From the NCBI GenBank assembly GCA_019746355.1, contig JAIESC010000081.1:1-64000 (forward strand): a stretch of DNA of 64,000 bases, written 5' to 3'. Below the pieces are notes generated by a model. That model had not been told where the DNA came from. It did not search any database and was given only the letters and a program-made list of their open reading frames with translations. Each line of letters opens with the position of its first letter. The first letter of the stretch is position 1. Shown piece after piece: positions 8,678 to 17,703 of the stretch. The DNA comes from Xanthobacteraceae bacterium (lineage in GTDB: Bacteria > Pseudomonadota > Alphaproteobacteria > Rhizobiales > Xanthobacteraceae). A program made the translations under genes and the position numbers.

Positions 8678-10486
8678 CTAGGCCGTCGCGATGGAAATCG
8701 GCGGCGGCTCCTGCTCGTCCTTGATCTGCAACCGGTAGAACGCGGCGTAGCGGCCGTTCTTGCGCAGGAGCTCGTCGTGGCGGCCGTATTCGACGATGGC
8801 GCCGCTCTCCACCACTAGGATGCGGTCGGCGTGGGTGATGGTGTGCAGCCGGTGCGCGATCGCGATCGAGGTGCGGCCCTGGCAGAGATGGTCCATGGCG
8901 TCCTGAACCAGCCGCTCGGACTCCGAATCGAGCGCGGCGGTCGCCTCGTCCAGCAGGATGATCTGTGCGTTCTTGATCAGCGCCCGCGCGATGGCGACGC
9001 GCTGGCGCTCGCCGCCGGAGAGCTGCGTGCCGCGTTCGCCGACCTGGGTGTCGTAGCCTTGCGGAAACGCCGAGATGAACTCGTGGGCGTGCGCGGCCTT
9101 GGCCGCGGCGACGATCTCCGCCTCGCTCGCGCCGGGCTTGCCGATCGCGATGTTGTCGCGGATCGTGCCGTGGAACAGGAACACGTCCTGGCCGACATAG
9201 GCCACCTGCCCGCGCAGCGAACGGCGCGACACCGCGGCGATGTCCTGGCCGTCGATGGCGATGGTGCCCGAGGTCGGCTCGTAGAACCGCAGCATCAGGT
9301 TGAACACGGTGGACTTGCCGCCGCCGGACGGGCCGACCAGCGCGGTCATCTTTCCGGGCTCGACCGTGAACGTCATGTTGCGGATGACGACCTCGGCGGA
9401 GCGATAGCCGAACATCACGTTGTCGAACGCGATCCGCGCGGCGGCGATCTTCAGCGCGGGTTTGTTGTCGTCGGGGGCTTCCGTCGGCGGGGTGTCGATG
9501 ATGTCGAACAGGATGCGGACGCCGACCAGCCCGGAGTTCAGTTCGATGTTGAGGCGGGCAAGGCGCTTGGCCGGCTCATAGGCCAGCATGAACGCGGCCA
9601 GGAACGAGAAGAACTGCCCGGGCGTCGCGCCCGTCTCCAGCACGCGGAAGCCGCCATAGATCAGGGCTCCGGCGATGGCGAAGCCGCCCAATGCCTCCAT
9701 CAGCGGGCCCGCGCGATGCGCCACCCGCGCCCACTTGTTGGATTCGTTCTCGAGCTCGGCGACGTTCTTTTCCAGCCGCGCCCGCATCACGTCCTCGAGC
9801 GTGTAGGCCTTGACGATGCGGATGCCCTGTATCGTCTCCTGCAGCGTTTCGAGGATGCGCGCGCCGCCGTGGAACTGGTTGCGCGCGATGGCGTAGATGC
9901 GGCGGATCATCTTCCGCAGCACCACGAAGGCCGGCGGCGCGACGAAGAACGCGAACACTGACATGACCGGGTCCTGGTAGAACATCACCGCGACCAGACC
10001 GATCAGCGACAGCAGATCGCGGCCGATCGACGTGACCATCAGATTGATCACCGTGCTCGCGGCCGCCGCACCCGTGGTCAGCCGCGCCATGAATTCCGAG
10101 GAATGCCGCTCGGAGAAAAACGCGAGATTCTGCGCGATCACCGCATCGAACATCCGCCGCTGGTTGAGCGCGATGATGCGGTTGCCGATCCGCGACAGCA
10201 TCACCGCGTGGCCGTAGGACGCGAGCGACTTGACGAGGAACAGCGCCGCGGTGAGCAGCGCCAGCCAGAAAATCCCCGGCAGGTTGCGGTCGACATAAGC
10301 CGCGTTGATGACGTCGCCCACGAGGTAAGCGCAGAGCGCGGTTGCGCCCGCGCCGATGCCCATCAGCGTAAAGGCGATGGCATAGCGCTGCCATTGTCCG
10401 AACGCCTGCTCGGTGAGCAGGCGATAGACCAGCGCCTGCGCGCTGTTCGGATCGGCGAGCTTGGATCGGAACTTCTGGCCAAACAT
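8678..10486 (-). CDS. ABC exporter, fused membrane and ATPase domains (MsbA-like)
   Basis: This 602-residue half-transporter works as a homodimer in the inner membrane. Residues about 35-330 form the six-helix exporter domain, including ETIQGIRIVKAYTLE in the coupling region. Residues about 350-590 form the ATPase with Walker A GPSGGGKST, Q-loop QDVFLF, signature LSGGERQRVAIARAL, Walker B IILLDEATAALD and H-loop IAHRLHT. The arrangement fits the MsbA/lipid A flippase or multidrug exporter group. Location next to galE and heptose genes favours a lipid A-core or other envelope lipid substrate, but sequence alone does not settle this. The C-terminus ends after a short acidic tail (KDEQEPPPISIATA). 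Confidence 0.85.
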   Translation of the reverse strand: MFGQKFRSKLADPNSAQALVYRLLTEQAFGQWQRYAIAFTLMGIGAGATALCAYLVGDVINAAYVDRNLPGIFWLALLTAALFLVKSLASYGHAVMLSRIGNRIIALNQRRMFDAVIAQNLAFFSERHSSEFMARLTTGAAAASTVINLMVTSIGRDLLSLIGLVAVMFYQDPVMSVFAFFVAPPAFVVLRKMIRRIYAIARNQFHGGARILETLQETIQGIRIVKAYTLEDVMRARLEKNVAELENESNKWARVAHRAGPLMEALGGFAIAGALIYGGFRVLETGATPGQFFSFLAAFMLAYEPAKRLARLNIELNSGLVGVRILFDIIDTPPTEAPDDNKPALKIAAARIAFDNVMFGYRSAEVVIRNMTFTVEPGKMTALVGPSGGGKSTVFNLMLRFYEPTSGTIAIDGQDIAAVSRRSLRGQVAYVGQDVFLFHGTIRDNIAIGKPGASEAEIVAAAKAAHAHEFISAFPQGYDTQVGERGTQLSGGERQRVAIARALIKNAQIILLDEATAALDSESERLVQDAMDHLCQGRTSIAIAHRLHTITHADRILVVESGAIVEYGRHDELLRKNGRYAAFYRLQIKDEQEPPPISIATA

Positions 10487-10605
10487 CCGTGGTCTGGTGG
10501 CTCAATCAAGTGGAGATCAGGCTGGCCCCCGCCACAATCCCCCCTGCGGCCGGGCAGCCCGTTCCTTGCCCGTCGGATCGGGCTTTTTCAAGCTAAAACT
10601 CCGCA

Positions 10606-10668
10606 GTCATTCCGGAGCACGCGCCATAAGCGCGCAAACGCGCTTGTGGTCCGCGTCCCGGAACGGCG
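10606..10668. repeat. Intergenic palindromic repeat, short member
   Basis: This short member starts with GTCATTCCGG, contains an alternating CGCGC palindrome (AAGCGCGCAAACGCGCTT) and ends with a CCCGGAA half-copy. It lies in the gap between the ABC exporter gene and the 3' end of galE. It shares end motifs and the CGCG core with the 6211-6348 element. Confidence 0.65.
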
Positions 10669-10681
10669 GCGGTGCGTGGGC

Positions 10682-11692
10682 CTAGGCCGAGGCAGCCTTC
10701 TGCCCGGGCGCGCTCCGGGCCGCAAGCTTGTGCTCCCAGGCGAGTGCGTGGCGCACGATCGTGTCGAGGCTTTCGAATTCCGGGATCCAGTCGAGCATTT
10801 TGCGGATGCGGTCGGCGGCCGCGACCGACACGACGATGTCGCCGGGACGGCGGCCGCTGAAGTTCACCGGAAATTTGCGGCCGTGGTTGCGCTCGACCGC
10901 GTCGAGCACCTCGCGCACCGAGTAGCCGCGGCCGTAGCCGCAGTTCAGCGTCGCGCTCTCGTTGCCGGCGCGCAGATGGTTCAGCGCCGCGCGATGCGCG
11001 CGGGCGAGATCGCTGACGTGGATGAAGTCGCGGACGCAGGTGCCGTCCGGCGTGTCATAATCGGTGCCGTAGACGTCGATGCGCTCGCGGCGGCCGAGCG
11101 CCGCCTCCACCGCCACCTTGATGAGATGCGTCGCGCCGGGTGTCTGCAACCCGGTGCGCAGGTCCGGGTCGGCGCCCGCGACGTTGAAGTAGCGCAGCGC
11201 CACATGGGTGAGCGGATGCGCGGCCGAGGCGTCGCGCAGCATCTGCTCGGTCATCAGCTTCGACCAGCCGTAAGGCGAGAGCGGGATGGTCGGGTCGTCC
11301 TCGGCGACCGGCACCCGCGTCGGGTTGCCGTACACCGCCGCGGTCGAGGAGAAGATGAGGTGCTTCACGCCGCCCTTCACCGCGGCCTCGATCAGCGCCC
11401 GGGAGTTGGCGGTGTTGTTGCCGTAATAGCCGAGCGGGTCGGTCATCGATTCCGGCACGATGGTGGAACCGGCGAAGTGGATGACGGCATCGACCTCGTG
11501 CTCGTCGATCAGCGCCGCGACCAGCGCCCGGTCGCCGACGTCGCCCATGATCGGCAGCATCGGCCGGGGCAGGGCCGATGCGAACCCGGTCGAGAGGTTG
11601 TCCAGCACCACCACGCGCTCGCCGGAATCGACGAGATCGTGCACCGTGTGGCTGCCGATATAGCCCGCGCCGCCTGTGACCAGAACGGTCAT
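10682..11692 (-). CDS. galE: UDP-glucose 4-epimerase
   Basis: This 336-residue NAD-dependent extended SDR interconverts UDP-glucose and UDP-galactose (or the N-acetyl forms). It shows the nucleotide-binding motif GGAGYIGSHT at the N-terminus, the catalytic segment SSTAAVYGNP with Ser/Thr, and the YGWSK motif that carries the catalytic Tyr and Lys. The stretch LRYFNVAGADPD, the sugar-binding DGTCVRDFIHVSDLA and a GYGRGYSVREVL segment all match GalE. It supplies UDP-galactose for LPS or exopolysaccharide and sits divergently from the heptosyltransferase gene waaC, within the envelope gene block. Confidence 0.93.
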   Translation of the reverse strand: MTVLVTGGAGYIGSHTVHDLVDSGERVVVLDNLSTGFASALPRPMLPIMGDVGDRALVAALIDEHEVDAVIHFAGSTIVPESMTDPLGYYGNNTANSRALIEAAVKGGVKHLIFSSTAAVYGNPTRVPVAEDDPTIPLSPYGWSKLMTEQMLRDASAAHPLTHVALRYFNVAGADPDLRTGLQTPGATHLIKVAVEAALGRRERIDVYGTDYDTPDGTCVRDFIHVSDLARAHRAALNHLRAGNESATLNCGYGRGYSVREVLDAVERNHGRKFPVNFSGRRPGDIVVSVAAADRIRKMLDWIPEFESLDTIVRHALAWEHKLAARSAPGQKAASA

Positions 11693-11856
11693 GCGCCTGT
11701 CCCTGCTTTTCTTCGGCGTGAGCTTTAGGCAGGGTCTGTATAGGCGGGGTTATCCGGAGCCGTTCCGGTCTGCGGAAGTGGCCCGCATGCTTAATGGGCG
11801 GTATATGACTTTCGGAAAATTTGAGTGATCGGCCGGCGGCGCTTAAGAACCACCCG

Positions 11857-12825
11857 ATGAAAGAGGTGCTTTTCATCAAGACCTCGTCGCTCGGCGATGT
11901 GATCCATCACATGCCGGCGCTGACCGAGGCGCGGGCCAGGCTGCCGGACGTGCGCTTTTCCTGGGTGGTGGAGGAGCCGTTCGCGCCGCTGGCGCGGCTG
12001 CATCCGGCGGTGAGCGAAGTGATCCCGGTCGCGGCGCGGCGCTGGCGGCGCACGCTGCTGCGGCCCTCGACGTGGCGCGAGATCGCGGCGTTCCGCCGTT
12101 CGCTCAAGGCCAAGGCCTTCGACGAGATCGTCGATTCGCAGGGGCTGCTCAAGTCTGCCCTGATCGCGCGTTACGCGCAGGGGCGGCGGCGCGGCTATGA
12201 CCGGAACAGCATCAAGGAGCCCGCGGCCTCGTGGCTCTACGACATCAAGCATCCGGTCGAATGGAAGCAGCACGCGATTGCGCGAAACCGCGCGCTGACC
12301 GCGGCGGCGTTGGGCTATGTCAGCGACGGCCCGCCGGATTTCGGGCTTGACCGCGGCAGCCTCGCGCAGGCCGTGGCCAAACCTTATGCGACCAGGCCCT
12401 ATGGCGTTCTGCTGCACGCCACCGCGCAGGCGTCGAAGGAATGGCCCGAGGAGAACTGGCGGATGCTCGCGGCCACGCTCGGCGGCGGTGACTTCGACCT
12501 GATCATTCCGCATGGCAACGAGGCCGAGCGTGAGCGCGCTGTGCGCATCGCCCATGCCTCGCCGCGCGCGCGGGTGCCGCAGCGGCAGCCGCTCGATCAG
12601 GTGGCGCGGCTGATGGCCGGCGCGTCGTTTGTGGTCGGCGTGGACACCGGGCTTCTGCATCTCGCCGCAGCCCTCGGCGTGCCGCTGGTTGCGATCTTTC
12701 TCGGCAGTGAGCCCGGGCTGACCGGGCCGATGGGGCAGGGGCCGATGGCGGTGCTCGGCGCGAAAGGCGCGCCGCCGTTGGTGGCCGAGGTTGTCGAAGC
12801 GGTGGAAAGCCTGACGGCGCGCTAA
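11857..12825 (+). CDS. waaC: Lipopolysaccharide heptosyltransferase I
   Basis: This 322-residue GT9 family enzyme adds the first L-glycero-D-manno-heptose to Kdo of the LPS inner core at the cytoplasmic face. The start MKEVLFIKTSSLGDVIHHMPAL is diagnostic. The C-terminal ADP-heptose-binding domain shows LLHATAQASKEWPEENW, PHGNEAERERA, the region GASFVVGVDTGLLHLAAALGVP and IFLGSEPGLTGP. A TTG start at 11821 is possible, but the ATG at 11857 gives the standard N-terminus. The ADP-heptose needed is made by gmhA, gmhB, hldD and hldE further along this window. Convergent with the next gene. Confidence 0.9.
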   Translation: MKEVLFIKTSSLGDVIHHMPALTEARARLPDVRFSWVVEEPFAPLARLHPAVSEVIPVAARRWRRTLLRPSTWREIAAFRRSLKAKAFDEIVDSQGLLKSALIARYAQGRRRGYDRNSIKEPAASWLYDIKHPVEWKQHAIARNRALTAAALGYVSDGPPDFGLDRGSLAQAVAKPYATRPYGVLLHATAQASKEWPEENWRMLAATLGGGDFDLIIPHGNEAERERAVRIAHASPRARVPQRQPLDQVARLMAGASFVVGVDTGLLHLAAALGVPLVAIFLGSEPGLTGPMGQGPMAVLGAKGAPPLVAEVVEAVESLTAR

Positions 12826-12835
12826 GGCGCGCCTG

Positions 12836-13972
12836 TCAGGCGTTGGCGAGCGATGTCGCGACCGATGCAAACGCGCTGGCGAAACGTTCGATGACTTGCA
12901 GATCGATCACATCCGGCCCTCGATCGCTCGGATTGTGGAAGAGGTCGTTGTGTCCGATGATGGAAATAAAACGGCCGCCGCCACGGTGGACGTTGACGGC
13001 TTCGCCGAGCGGCGCGGTGCCGCGCGCAAGGCGCCGGTCAATCCCGAGCTCGAATTTGGTCATCGCCTCAACCATCATCGATTCCAGATCGTCGTCCGAG
13101 GCCTGCAAGATGTTGCCCGGCCCCAGCGCCGCGCCGATGTTGGCGCCCAGGTGAATCCATGCTTTCGCGGCCGGCACGAGTCCGCCCCGGCGTTCGATGA
13201 AGGCGTCAAGGCCCAAATGACCGAGCTCATGGCCGCTTGACGCAACGAACAGAACATCTCTGACAGGCTTCGCGGCGTGCACGGCGCGCATGATCTCGAG
13301 CCAGCAAGCCAGGCCGCCGCCGCGCTCGCTGGCGCAGGCCCACCACCCGCTTCGCGGCGTCATCACCACCAGGGGCGCTGCCCCTTTGTCGGTTCCCGAA
13401 ACCACCGTGACGACGTTGAACGCATGGGTCTGCGTGCGTTCGACATGCGCCGTCAGCAGGGCCTTCGCGCCCCGTCGCGCGCAACCAGCGAGGAACTCCG
13501 CCTCCTCGCTGCTAACCTGCAGCACCGGGGGTCCAAAGGGACGCAGAAAGCTGTCGGCGTTGCTCGGGCAAAATCCGGGACGCACCCCGCGGGTCGCGGC
13601 GACGATCGCCTCATGCCGGCTTTGCCGGCGCGCCGCGCCGAAGGCACCGGCCTCCGCGCCGTTTGGTGGAAGCTCGGCAAATGCGATCGGTGCCTCGCTG
13701 TTGAGGCCGCCGAGGGTGCCGGCGATGCCTGCCGGGGTCGTGAAGGTGCCGTCAAACAACGGCAGTCCCTCGATCCTGCGGTCATTCACCACGAGAGACG
13801 CGCCAACAGGATCAACCCGGCTGAGCGGGAATTCCTCGAGCGCCGGATCAAGGCCGATCTGGCGCACCTCGTTGGCCAGCCAGTCGCCGGATGTTCGATC
13901 GGCGTCTGTCCCGGTGCGATGGAATCCCTGTTCTTCGTAAGCGTGAATAACCGCGCCAATGCGTCGCTGCAC
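12836..13972 (-). CDS. M28 peptidase-like protein with degenerate metal site
   Basis: This 378-residue protein has the overall M28 (aminopeptidase Y) layout: an N-terminal helix with TGTDADRTSGDWLANEVRQIGLDP, a PA-domain-like insert, then the catalytic-type core. The metal ligands look altered. Where active M28 enzymes have HxD the text reads MTPRSGWW; the bridging Asp region is ASERGGGLACWLEIMRAV; and the catalytic EE pair is replaced by HE in VASSGHELGHLGLDAF. A final histidine (IIGHNDLFHNPSD) is kept. It may be a non-catalytic or altered-specificity member. It begins with GTG, 3 bases after the TTT receptor gene on the same strand, suggesting one operon. Confidence 0.7.
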   Translation of the reverse strand: MQRRIGAVIHAYEEQGFHRTGTDADRTSGDWLANEVRQIGLDPALEEFPLSRVDPVGASLVVNDRRIEGLPLFDGTFTTPAGIAGTLGGLNSEAPIAFAELPPNGAEAGAFGAARRQSRHEAIVAATRGVRPGFCPSNADSFLRPFGPPVLQVSSEEAEFLAGCARRGAKALLTAHVERTQTHAFNVVTVVSGTDKGAAPLVVMTPRSGWWACASERGGGLACWLEIMRAVHAAKPVRDVLFVASSGHELGHLGLDAFIERRGGLVPAAKAWIHLGANIGAALGPGNILQASDDDLESMMVEAMTKFELGIDRRLARGTAPLGEAVNVHRGGGRFISIIGHNDLFHNPSDRGPDVIDLQVIERFASAFASVATSLANA

Positions 13973-13975
13973 AGA

Positions 13976-14953
13976 TCATTCCACCTTGATGCTGGCGGAC
14001 CGGATCACCTTGGCCCATTTCTCGGTTTCATCGCGGATGAGCTTGCCGAAGTCGCCCGGCGAGCCCGGCAGGACCATGCCCCCGAGTTCGGCGAACCGCG
14101 CCTTCATCCTGGGATCACCAAGGGCCGCGTTGATCTCGGTGTTGAGTTTCTCGATGATCGCTGACGGCGCGTCCCTGGGTGCGACGAGCCCGACCCATTG
14201 GCTCGCCTCGAAGCCCGGAATGAACTCGCTCAGCGTCGGAACGTCCGGAAGCGCCTCCACGCGTGCCGTGGTGGTCACCGCCAGCGCGCGCAGGCTGCCG
14301 GACCTGACGTGTCCGAGCGACGTTGCCAATTCAGTGAAGGCCACCTGGATTTGCCCACCGATCAGATCGGTCACCGCGGGCGCGGCGCCGCGATAGGGGA
14401 CATGGGTGAGATCGGTGCCGGTCATCAGCTTGAAATACTCTCCCACCACATGCGCCGGTGAACCGTTGCCGCCGGAGCCCATCGCGATCTTTCCGGGATT
14501 GGCCTTGGCATAGGCTATGAACTCAGGAACGCTCTTCGCCGGGAGCGAAGGGTTCACTTGCATGAGCTGCGGCACGCGGACGATGCTCGCGATCGGCGCA
14601 GTGTCACGGATGAAATTGAAGTTGAGCGATTGGAACAGCGTTGCATTGATGGCCGCGTTGCTGCCCGAAATGAGCAGCGTGTAACCGTCGGCCGGTGCCC
14701 GAATGACCGCCTCGGTGCCGACATTGGTGCCGGCGCCTGGACGATTCTCAATGACGAATTGCTGGCCGAGGCGCTCCGAGAGCCATTGGCCGATCAGGCG
14801 CGCGGTGACGTCGTTCGCGCCGCCGGCGGCAACGGGGACGACGACACGCACCGATCGCGCTGGATAGGCCTGCGCCCACGCTTCTTGCTGCACGGCCGGC
14901 AGCGCGGCAGAAGATGCCGCCAGTTGCAGGAATTTGCGGCGCGGAAGTTTCAT
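13976..14953 (-). CDS. Tripartite tricarboxylate transporter substrate-binding protein (Bug family)
   Basis: This 325-residue periplasmic receptor has an N-terminal twin-arginine-like signal (MKLPRRKFLQLAAS, ending EAWAQAYP). Family motifs follow: RSVRVVVPVAAGGANDVTARL, NRPGAGTNVGTEAVIRAPADGYTLL, LTHVPYRGAAPAVTDLIGGQIQ and LPDVPTLSEFIPGFEA. Bug receptors bind carboxylates such as citrate, terephthalate or amino acids and feed TctAB permeases; none is nearby, as is usual for orphan copies. The ATG at 14953 is chosen since GGAG precedes it and the signal peptide then begins correctly; the open frame runs further upstream without meaning. Confidence 0.9.
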   Translation of the reverse strand: MKLPRRKFLQLAASSAALPAVQQEAWAQAYPARSVRVVVPVAAGGANDVTARLIGQWLSERLGQQFVIENRPGAGTNVGTEAVIRAPADGYTLLISGSNAAINATLFQSLNFNFIRDTAPIASIVRVPQLMQVNPSLPAKSVPEFIAYAKANPGKIAMGSGGNGSPAHVVGEYFKLMTGTDLTHVPYRGAAPAVTDLIGGQIQVAFTELATSLGHVRSGSLRALAVTTTARVEALPDVPTLSEFIPGFEASQWVGLVAPRDAPSAIIEKLNTEINAALGDPRMKARFAELGGMVLPGSPGDFGKLIRDETEKWAKVIRSASIKVE

Positions 14954-15233
14954 GCGCTCTCTCTCCAAGGCACGCGAGCGGCCAGCGGCGTTTGCAGGCA
15001 AGTCAACGCTCGGGATTCGCTTGCCGATGCATGCTTTCGTTCCGCCCATTGTAATGGTCGGGCAGATTGCGCCGGGTGGTTTTGTCAAAGTGTACATGCC
15101 TCGCCGCCGCTGGGAAGGGCGGGAAAGACTTGGCTTGCAGTTCGTACATCGCTTGCGATACTGCGTCCGCGGCGCGTCATCTGACGCAACGCTTCGTCTT
15201 TTGAACCAGAACAATAAAACGGGAGGCCACGCC

Positions 15234-16193
15234 GTGCTCCGGACCCTGTCGCTGCTGACGGCCCTGTTGTGCGCGAGCGTCAGCGTGGCGCTGGCGCAAA
15301 CCTATCCCGACCGGCCGGTGCGCGTGATGATCGGCTTTGCCGCGGGCAGCGGGCCGGACATCCAGGGGCGCACGGTGTCGGCCGAGCTCGGCAACAGCCT
15401 CGGCCAGCAGTTCTATGTCGAGAACCGGCTCGGTGCGAACGGCACGATCGCGGCGCGCGCGGTGGCCACGTCGAAGCCCGACGGCTATTCGCTTCTCTAC
15501 TCCAGCTCGTCGATCATCTCGACGCCATGGATTTACAAGAACCTCGGCTACGACACGCTGACCGACTTGCGGCCGATCGCGACGGTCGGCGAGCTCGACG
15601 GCATCTTCATGCTGGTCGACGCCAAATCGCCGATCAAGACACTCGCCGAGTTCATCGAGCTCGCGAAGAAGGAGCGGGTGCTCTACGGCTCGCCCGGTGT
15701 CGGCAACGGCCTGCACCTGACGACCGAAATCTTCGCCAAGAAGGCCGGCATCAAGCTGCAGCACGTGCCCTACAAGGGCGCGTCCGAGGTCATGACCGCG
15801 CTGCTCGGCGGCAGCGTCAACGTGATGTTCGTCACCCCGCCGTCGGTGATGGGATTGATCAAGGAGGGCCGGGTGCGCCCGCTCGCCTTCACCGGCACCA
15901 AGCCGTTCCCGCAGACGCCCGAGGTGCCGCTGATGAAGGACCTGCTGCCGGGTTACGAGTCGCAGGGCTCGTGGGGCATGTTCTTCGCGCCAGGCAAGAC
16001 GCCGGACGAGATCGTCACCAGGCTCAACGCCGAGATTCGCAAGGCGCTGCAGGTGCCCCACGTCGCGGGCATCATGCAGCGCGACGGCTATATCCCCGAC
16101 AACCGCGGCGCCGCGGCTGCGGCTGCGTTCTTCCGCAAGGAGGTCGCGGCGGCCGAGGAGGCGGTGAAGGCTGCCGGGATCGAGCCGAATTGA
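15234..16193 (+). CDS. Tripartite tricarboxylate transporter substrate-binding protein (Bug family)
   Basis: This second Bug receptor has 319 residues and is divergent from the first. A GTG start at 15234 follows the strong ribosome site GGGAGG and yields a clean Sec signal (MLRTLSLLTALLCASVSVALA, cleaved before QTYPDRP). Motifs: RPVRVMIGFAAGSGPDIQGR, NRLGANGTIAARAVATSKPDGYSLL, LQHVPYKGASEVMTALLGGSVN and GSWGMFFAPGKTPDEIVTRLNAEI. The typical ligand pocket acid residues vary and the ligand is unknown. It is unrelated in close sequence to the neighbouring Bug gene, so the pair is not a recent tandem duplication. Confidence 0.9.
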   Translation: MLRTLSLLTALLCASVSVALAQTYPDRPVRVMIGFAAGSGPDIQGRTVSAELGNSLGQQFYVENRLGANGTIAARAVATSKPDGYSLLYSSSSIISTPWIYKNLGYDTLTDLRPIATVGELDGIFMLVDAKSPIKTLAEFIELAKKERVLYGSPGVGNGLHLTTEIFAKKAGIKLQHVPYKGASEVMTALLGGSVNVMFVTPPSVMGLIKEGRVRPLAFTGTKPFPQTPEVPLMKDLLPGYESQGSWGMFFAPGKTPDEIVTRLNAEIRKALQVPHVAGIMQRDGYIPDNRGAAAAAAFFRKEVAAAEEAVKAAGIEPN

Positions 16194-16377
16194 TTGTGCC
16201 CGATCGCGTCACGCGTGCCGCCTATCCCATGACATCGCAGGTTGGCGGCTTGCGCGCGTTTCGTGGTCTTGCGATTGCATGTGCGCGGCGCTTCCCGACG
16301 TGAAGCCGCACCCGGCTGCCTTTCCACGGCTGTTGCGCAACAGGCGGACATGACGCCAAGGGCTGAATCGCCGCGCC

Positions 16378-16689
16378 GTGGCGGCGGCGGATGCGAGCCT
16401 GGGAATCGTCGTCGACACTCAAGGCATCAATGCTTGCATGGCGGAGGAAACGGACGCTCGCGATAAACTTGTTCAGCAATGGATGCAATTTCCGTCCGGC
16501 GACCGGGAACATTGCGAGCGTGAAGCCGCCTTGGGGCAGATGCCGGGTTATGTCGAGTTGCAGACCTGCCTGCAGATCGCGCGCGAAACCAGAACTCTTC
16601 CGCAGCCGGAAAGCTTTATCAGGAAAGGCAAAGGCAGAAGCCCGCAGGCGCGCCGAAGGCCGCAGTCGGATCGCCCCACCGACCAGTGA
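16378..16689 (+). CDS. Small conserved hypothetical protein or remnant
   Basis: Within a gap of about 670 bases lacking any long gene (16194-16862), one frame carries a recognisable rhizobial small-protein pattern: ACMAEETDARDKLVQQWMQF, then REHCEREAALGQMPGYVELQTCLQIARE. Four cysteines and the YVELxTCL motif recall uncharacterised Bradyrhizobium secreted proteins that normally carry a signal peptide. No signal peptide is visible here and the tail becomes basic low-complexity sequence, so it may be a truncated copy. An internal ATG at 16438 is an alternative start. The rest of the gap holds only the repeat at 16764-16790. Confidence 0.4.
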   Translation: MAAADASLGIVVDTQGINACMAEETDARDKLVQQWMQFPSGDREHCEREAALGQMPGYVELQTCLQIARETRTLPQPESFIRKGKGRSPQARRRPQSDRPTDQ

Positions 16690-16763
16690 ATGATAGGTAT
16701 CGATTGACCGTGGCCCAGGCGCTGTCCGGGGACAAGCGGACGACTTGTACTCAGATTGAGAAT

Positions 16764-16790
16764 TGTCGCTTTTGCCCCCAAAGCGGACAT
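16764..16790. repeat. AGCGGACAT-type hairpin repeat
   Basis: CGCTTTTGCCCCCAAAGCGGACAT forms a small hairpin (CGCTTT/AAAGCG) and ends with AGCGGACAT, the same end as the 8596-8636 element. It is a probable member of one dispersed intergenic family. Confidence 0.45.
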
Positions 16791-16862
16791 CAGCCGGCGT
16801 TTCATGTTGCGGTGGCGAGGCCGATTTTAACCCCTATCAAAGCCCTCCATCGAGCCGATACG

Positions 16863-17624
16863 ATGCTCACTCCTGAGCCGGGGGCAAGGATGAGGCGGCG
16901 GGCATTTCTCGGTTTGTTGGCTGGTGCGGCGGCATGCCCGCTGGCGGCGCGCGCGCAGTCCAAAGCCAATCCGCCTGCGGGCGTCACGAAACCCGATGAC
17001 GTTGCGGGCAAGCTCGAGTCCCTTTTGCAACAGGCGGAGCCGCTCGGCGCTCCCGCAGCCGCGATTTCGCGCGCCGTTGCGATCGCACGCCAGCCGACTT
17101 TCACCAAAAAAGACGTGCTCGCGGTTTTCGACATTTCGCAGCCGTCGGCCAACAAGAGATTCTACCTTTTGGACTTCAAATCAGGTCAGGTCACCGCCCA
17201 CTTCGCGGCGCACGGAAAAACCAATGGGCCCAACGTGAGACCCACCAAATTCAAAGGCTTTCAGCGGGACCTGGACATGGTGCCGCTCGGCCCGCTCAAG
17301 ACCTCGCATCCCGAGTCGATGGAACAATACAGGACGGTCGTGGACCGTTTCGACGGGACCGTTTATCGAAACCTGGTCGCGGCCTTCCTCGAGGGCGTCG
17401 CCCCGTACAATCGCTACATCAACCACACGCCGCCGTATAAATGGGTCATTCACCCGAGCTGGTACACGACCGCCGGTTTTCGCGCCAAGAACAACGGCAT
17501 GCTGGGGCGGAGCAACGGCTGCATCACCGTCGATCCGGCCGAAAACAACAAGCTCATCACGCGCCTTCAGGGAGCACTGATCTACGTGACGGTCGGAGAT
17601 GCCCCGATCGAACAATATTTGTAA
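16863..17624 (+). CDS. Murein L,D-transpeptidase catalytic domain family protein (YkuD_2-like)
   Basis: This protein of about 253 residues has a twin-arginine-like leader (MRRRAFLGLLAGAAACPLAARA; the ATG at 16890 would start directly at it, the ATG at 16863 adds nine residues). The mature part contains VLAVFDISQPSANKRFYLLDF and ends with LGRSNGCITVDPAENNKLI. The GRSNGC motif corresponds to the SxGC catalytic cysteine motif of YkuD_2-type L,D-transpeptidases, and HGKTNGP is similar to their conserved Gly-rich turn. A histidine that would assist the cysteine is likely in VIHPSWY. A role in periplasmic peptidoglycan or peptide-bond exchange is inferred from family. Confidence 0.7.
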   Translation: MLTPEPGARMRRRAFLGLLAGAAACPLAARAQSKANPPAGVTKPDDVAGKLESLLQQAEPLGAPAAAISRAVAIARQPTFTKKDVLAVFDISQPSANKRFYLLDFKSGQVTAHFAAHGKTNGPNVRPTKFKGFQRDLDMVPLGPLKTSHPESMEQYRTVVDRFDGTVYRNLVAAFLEGVAPYNRYINHTPPYKWVIHPSWYTTAGFRAKNNGMLGRSNGCITVDPAENNKLITRLQGALIYVTVGDAPIEQYL

Positions 17625-17703
17625 TACGAGCTTTCGGTCCGCGGACCAGTAAAGCGGCACAAGCGGGCAAGATTGGTCTAGGTCGATTTATGAGCGCACG
17701 GCG

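Noticed and set aside
13277..14164. Plus-strand open frame of 295 codons opposite the M28-like and TTT genes
   Set aside because: It is a shadow frame. The minus strand encodes proteins with recognisable family motifs, a signal peptide and a ribosome site for the TTT receptor.
16194..16377. Overlapping short frames in the gap after the second TTT receptor
   Set aside because: They are short, lack ribosome sites and motifs, and contradict each other by overlapping on both strands.
17636..17647. GGTCCGCGGACC palindrome after the L,D-transpeptidase-like gene as a terminator
   Set aside because: There is no loop or T tract and the palindrome is short; it is probably chance in GC-rich DNA.
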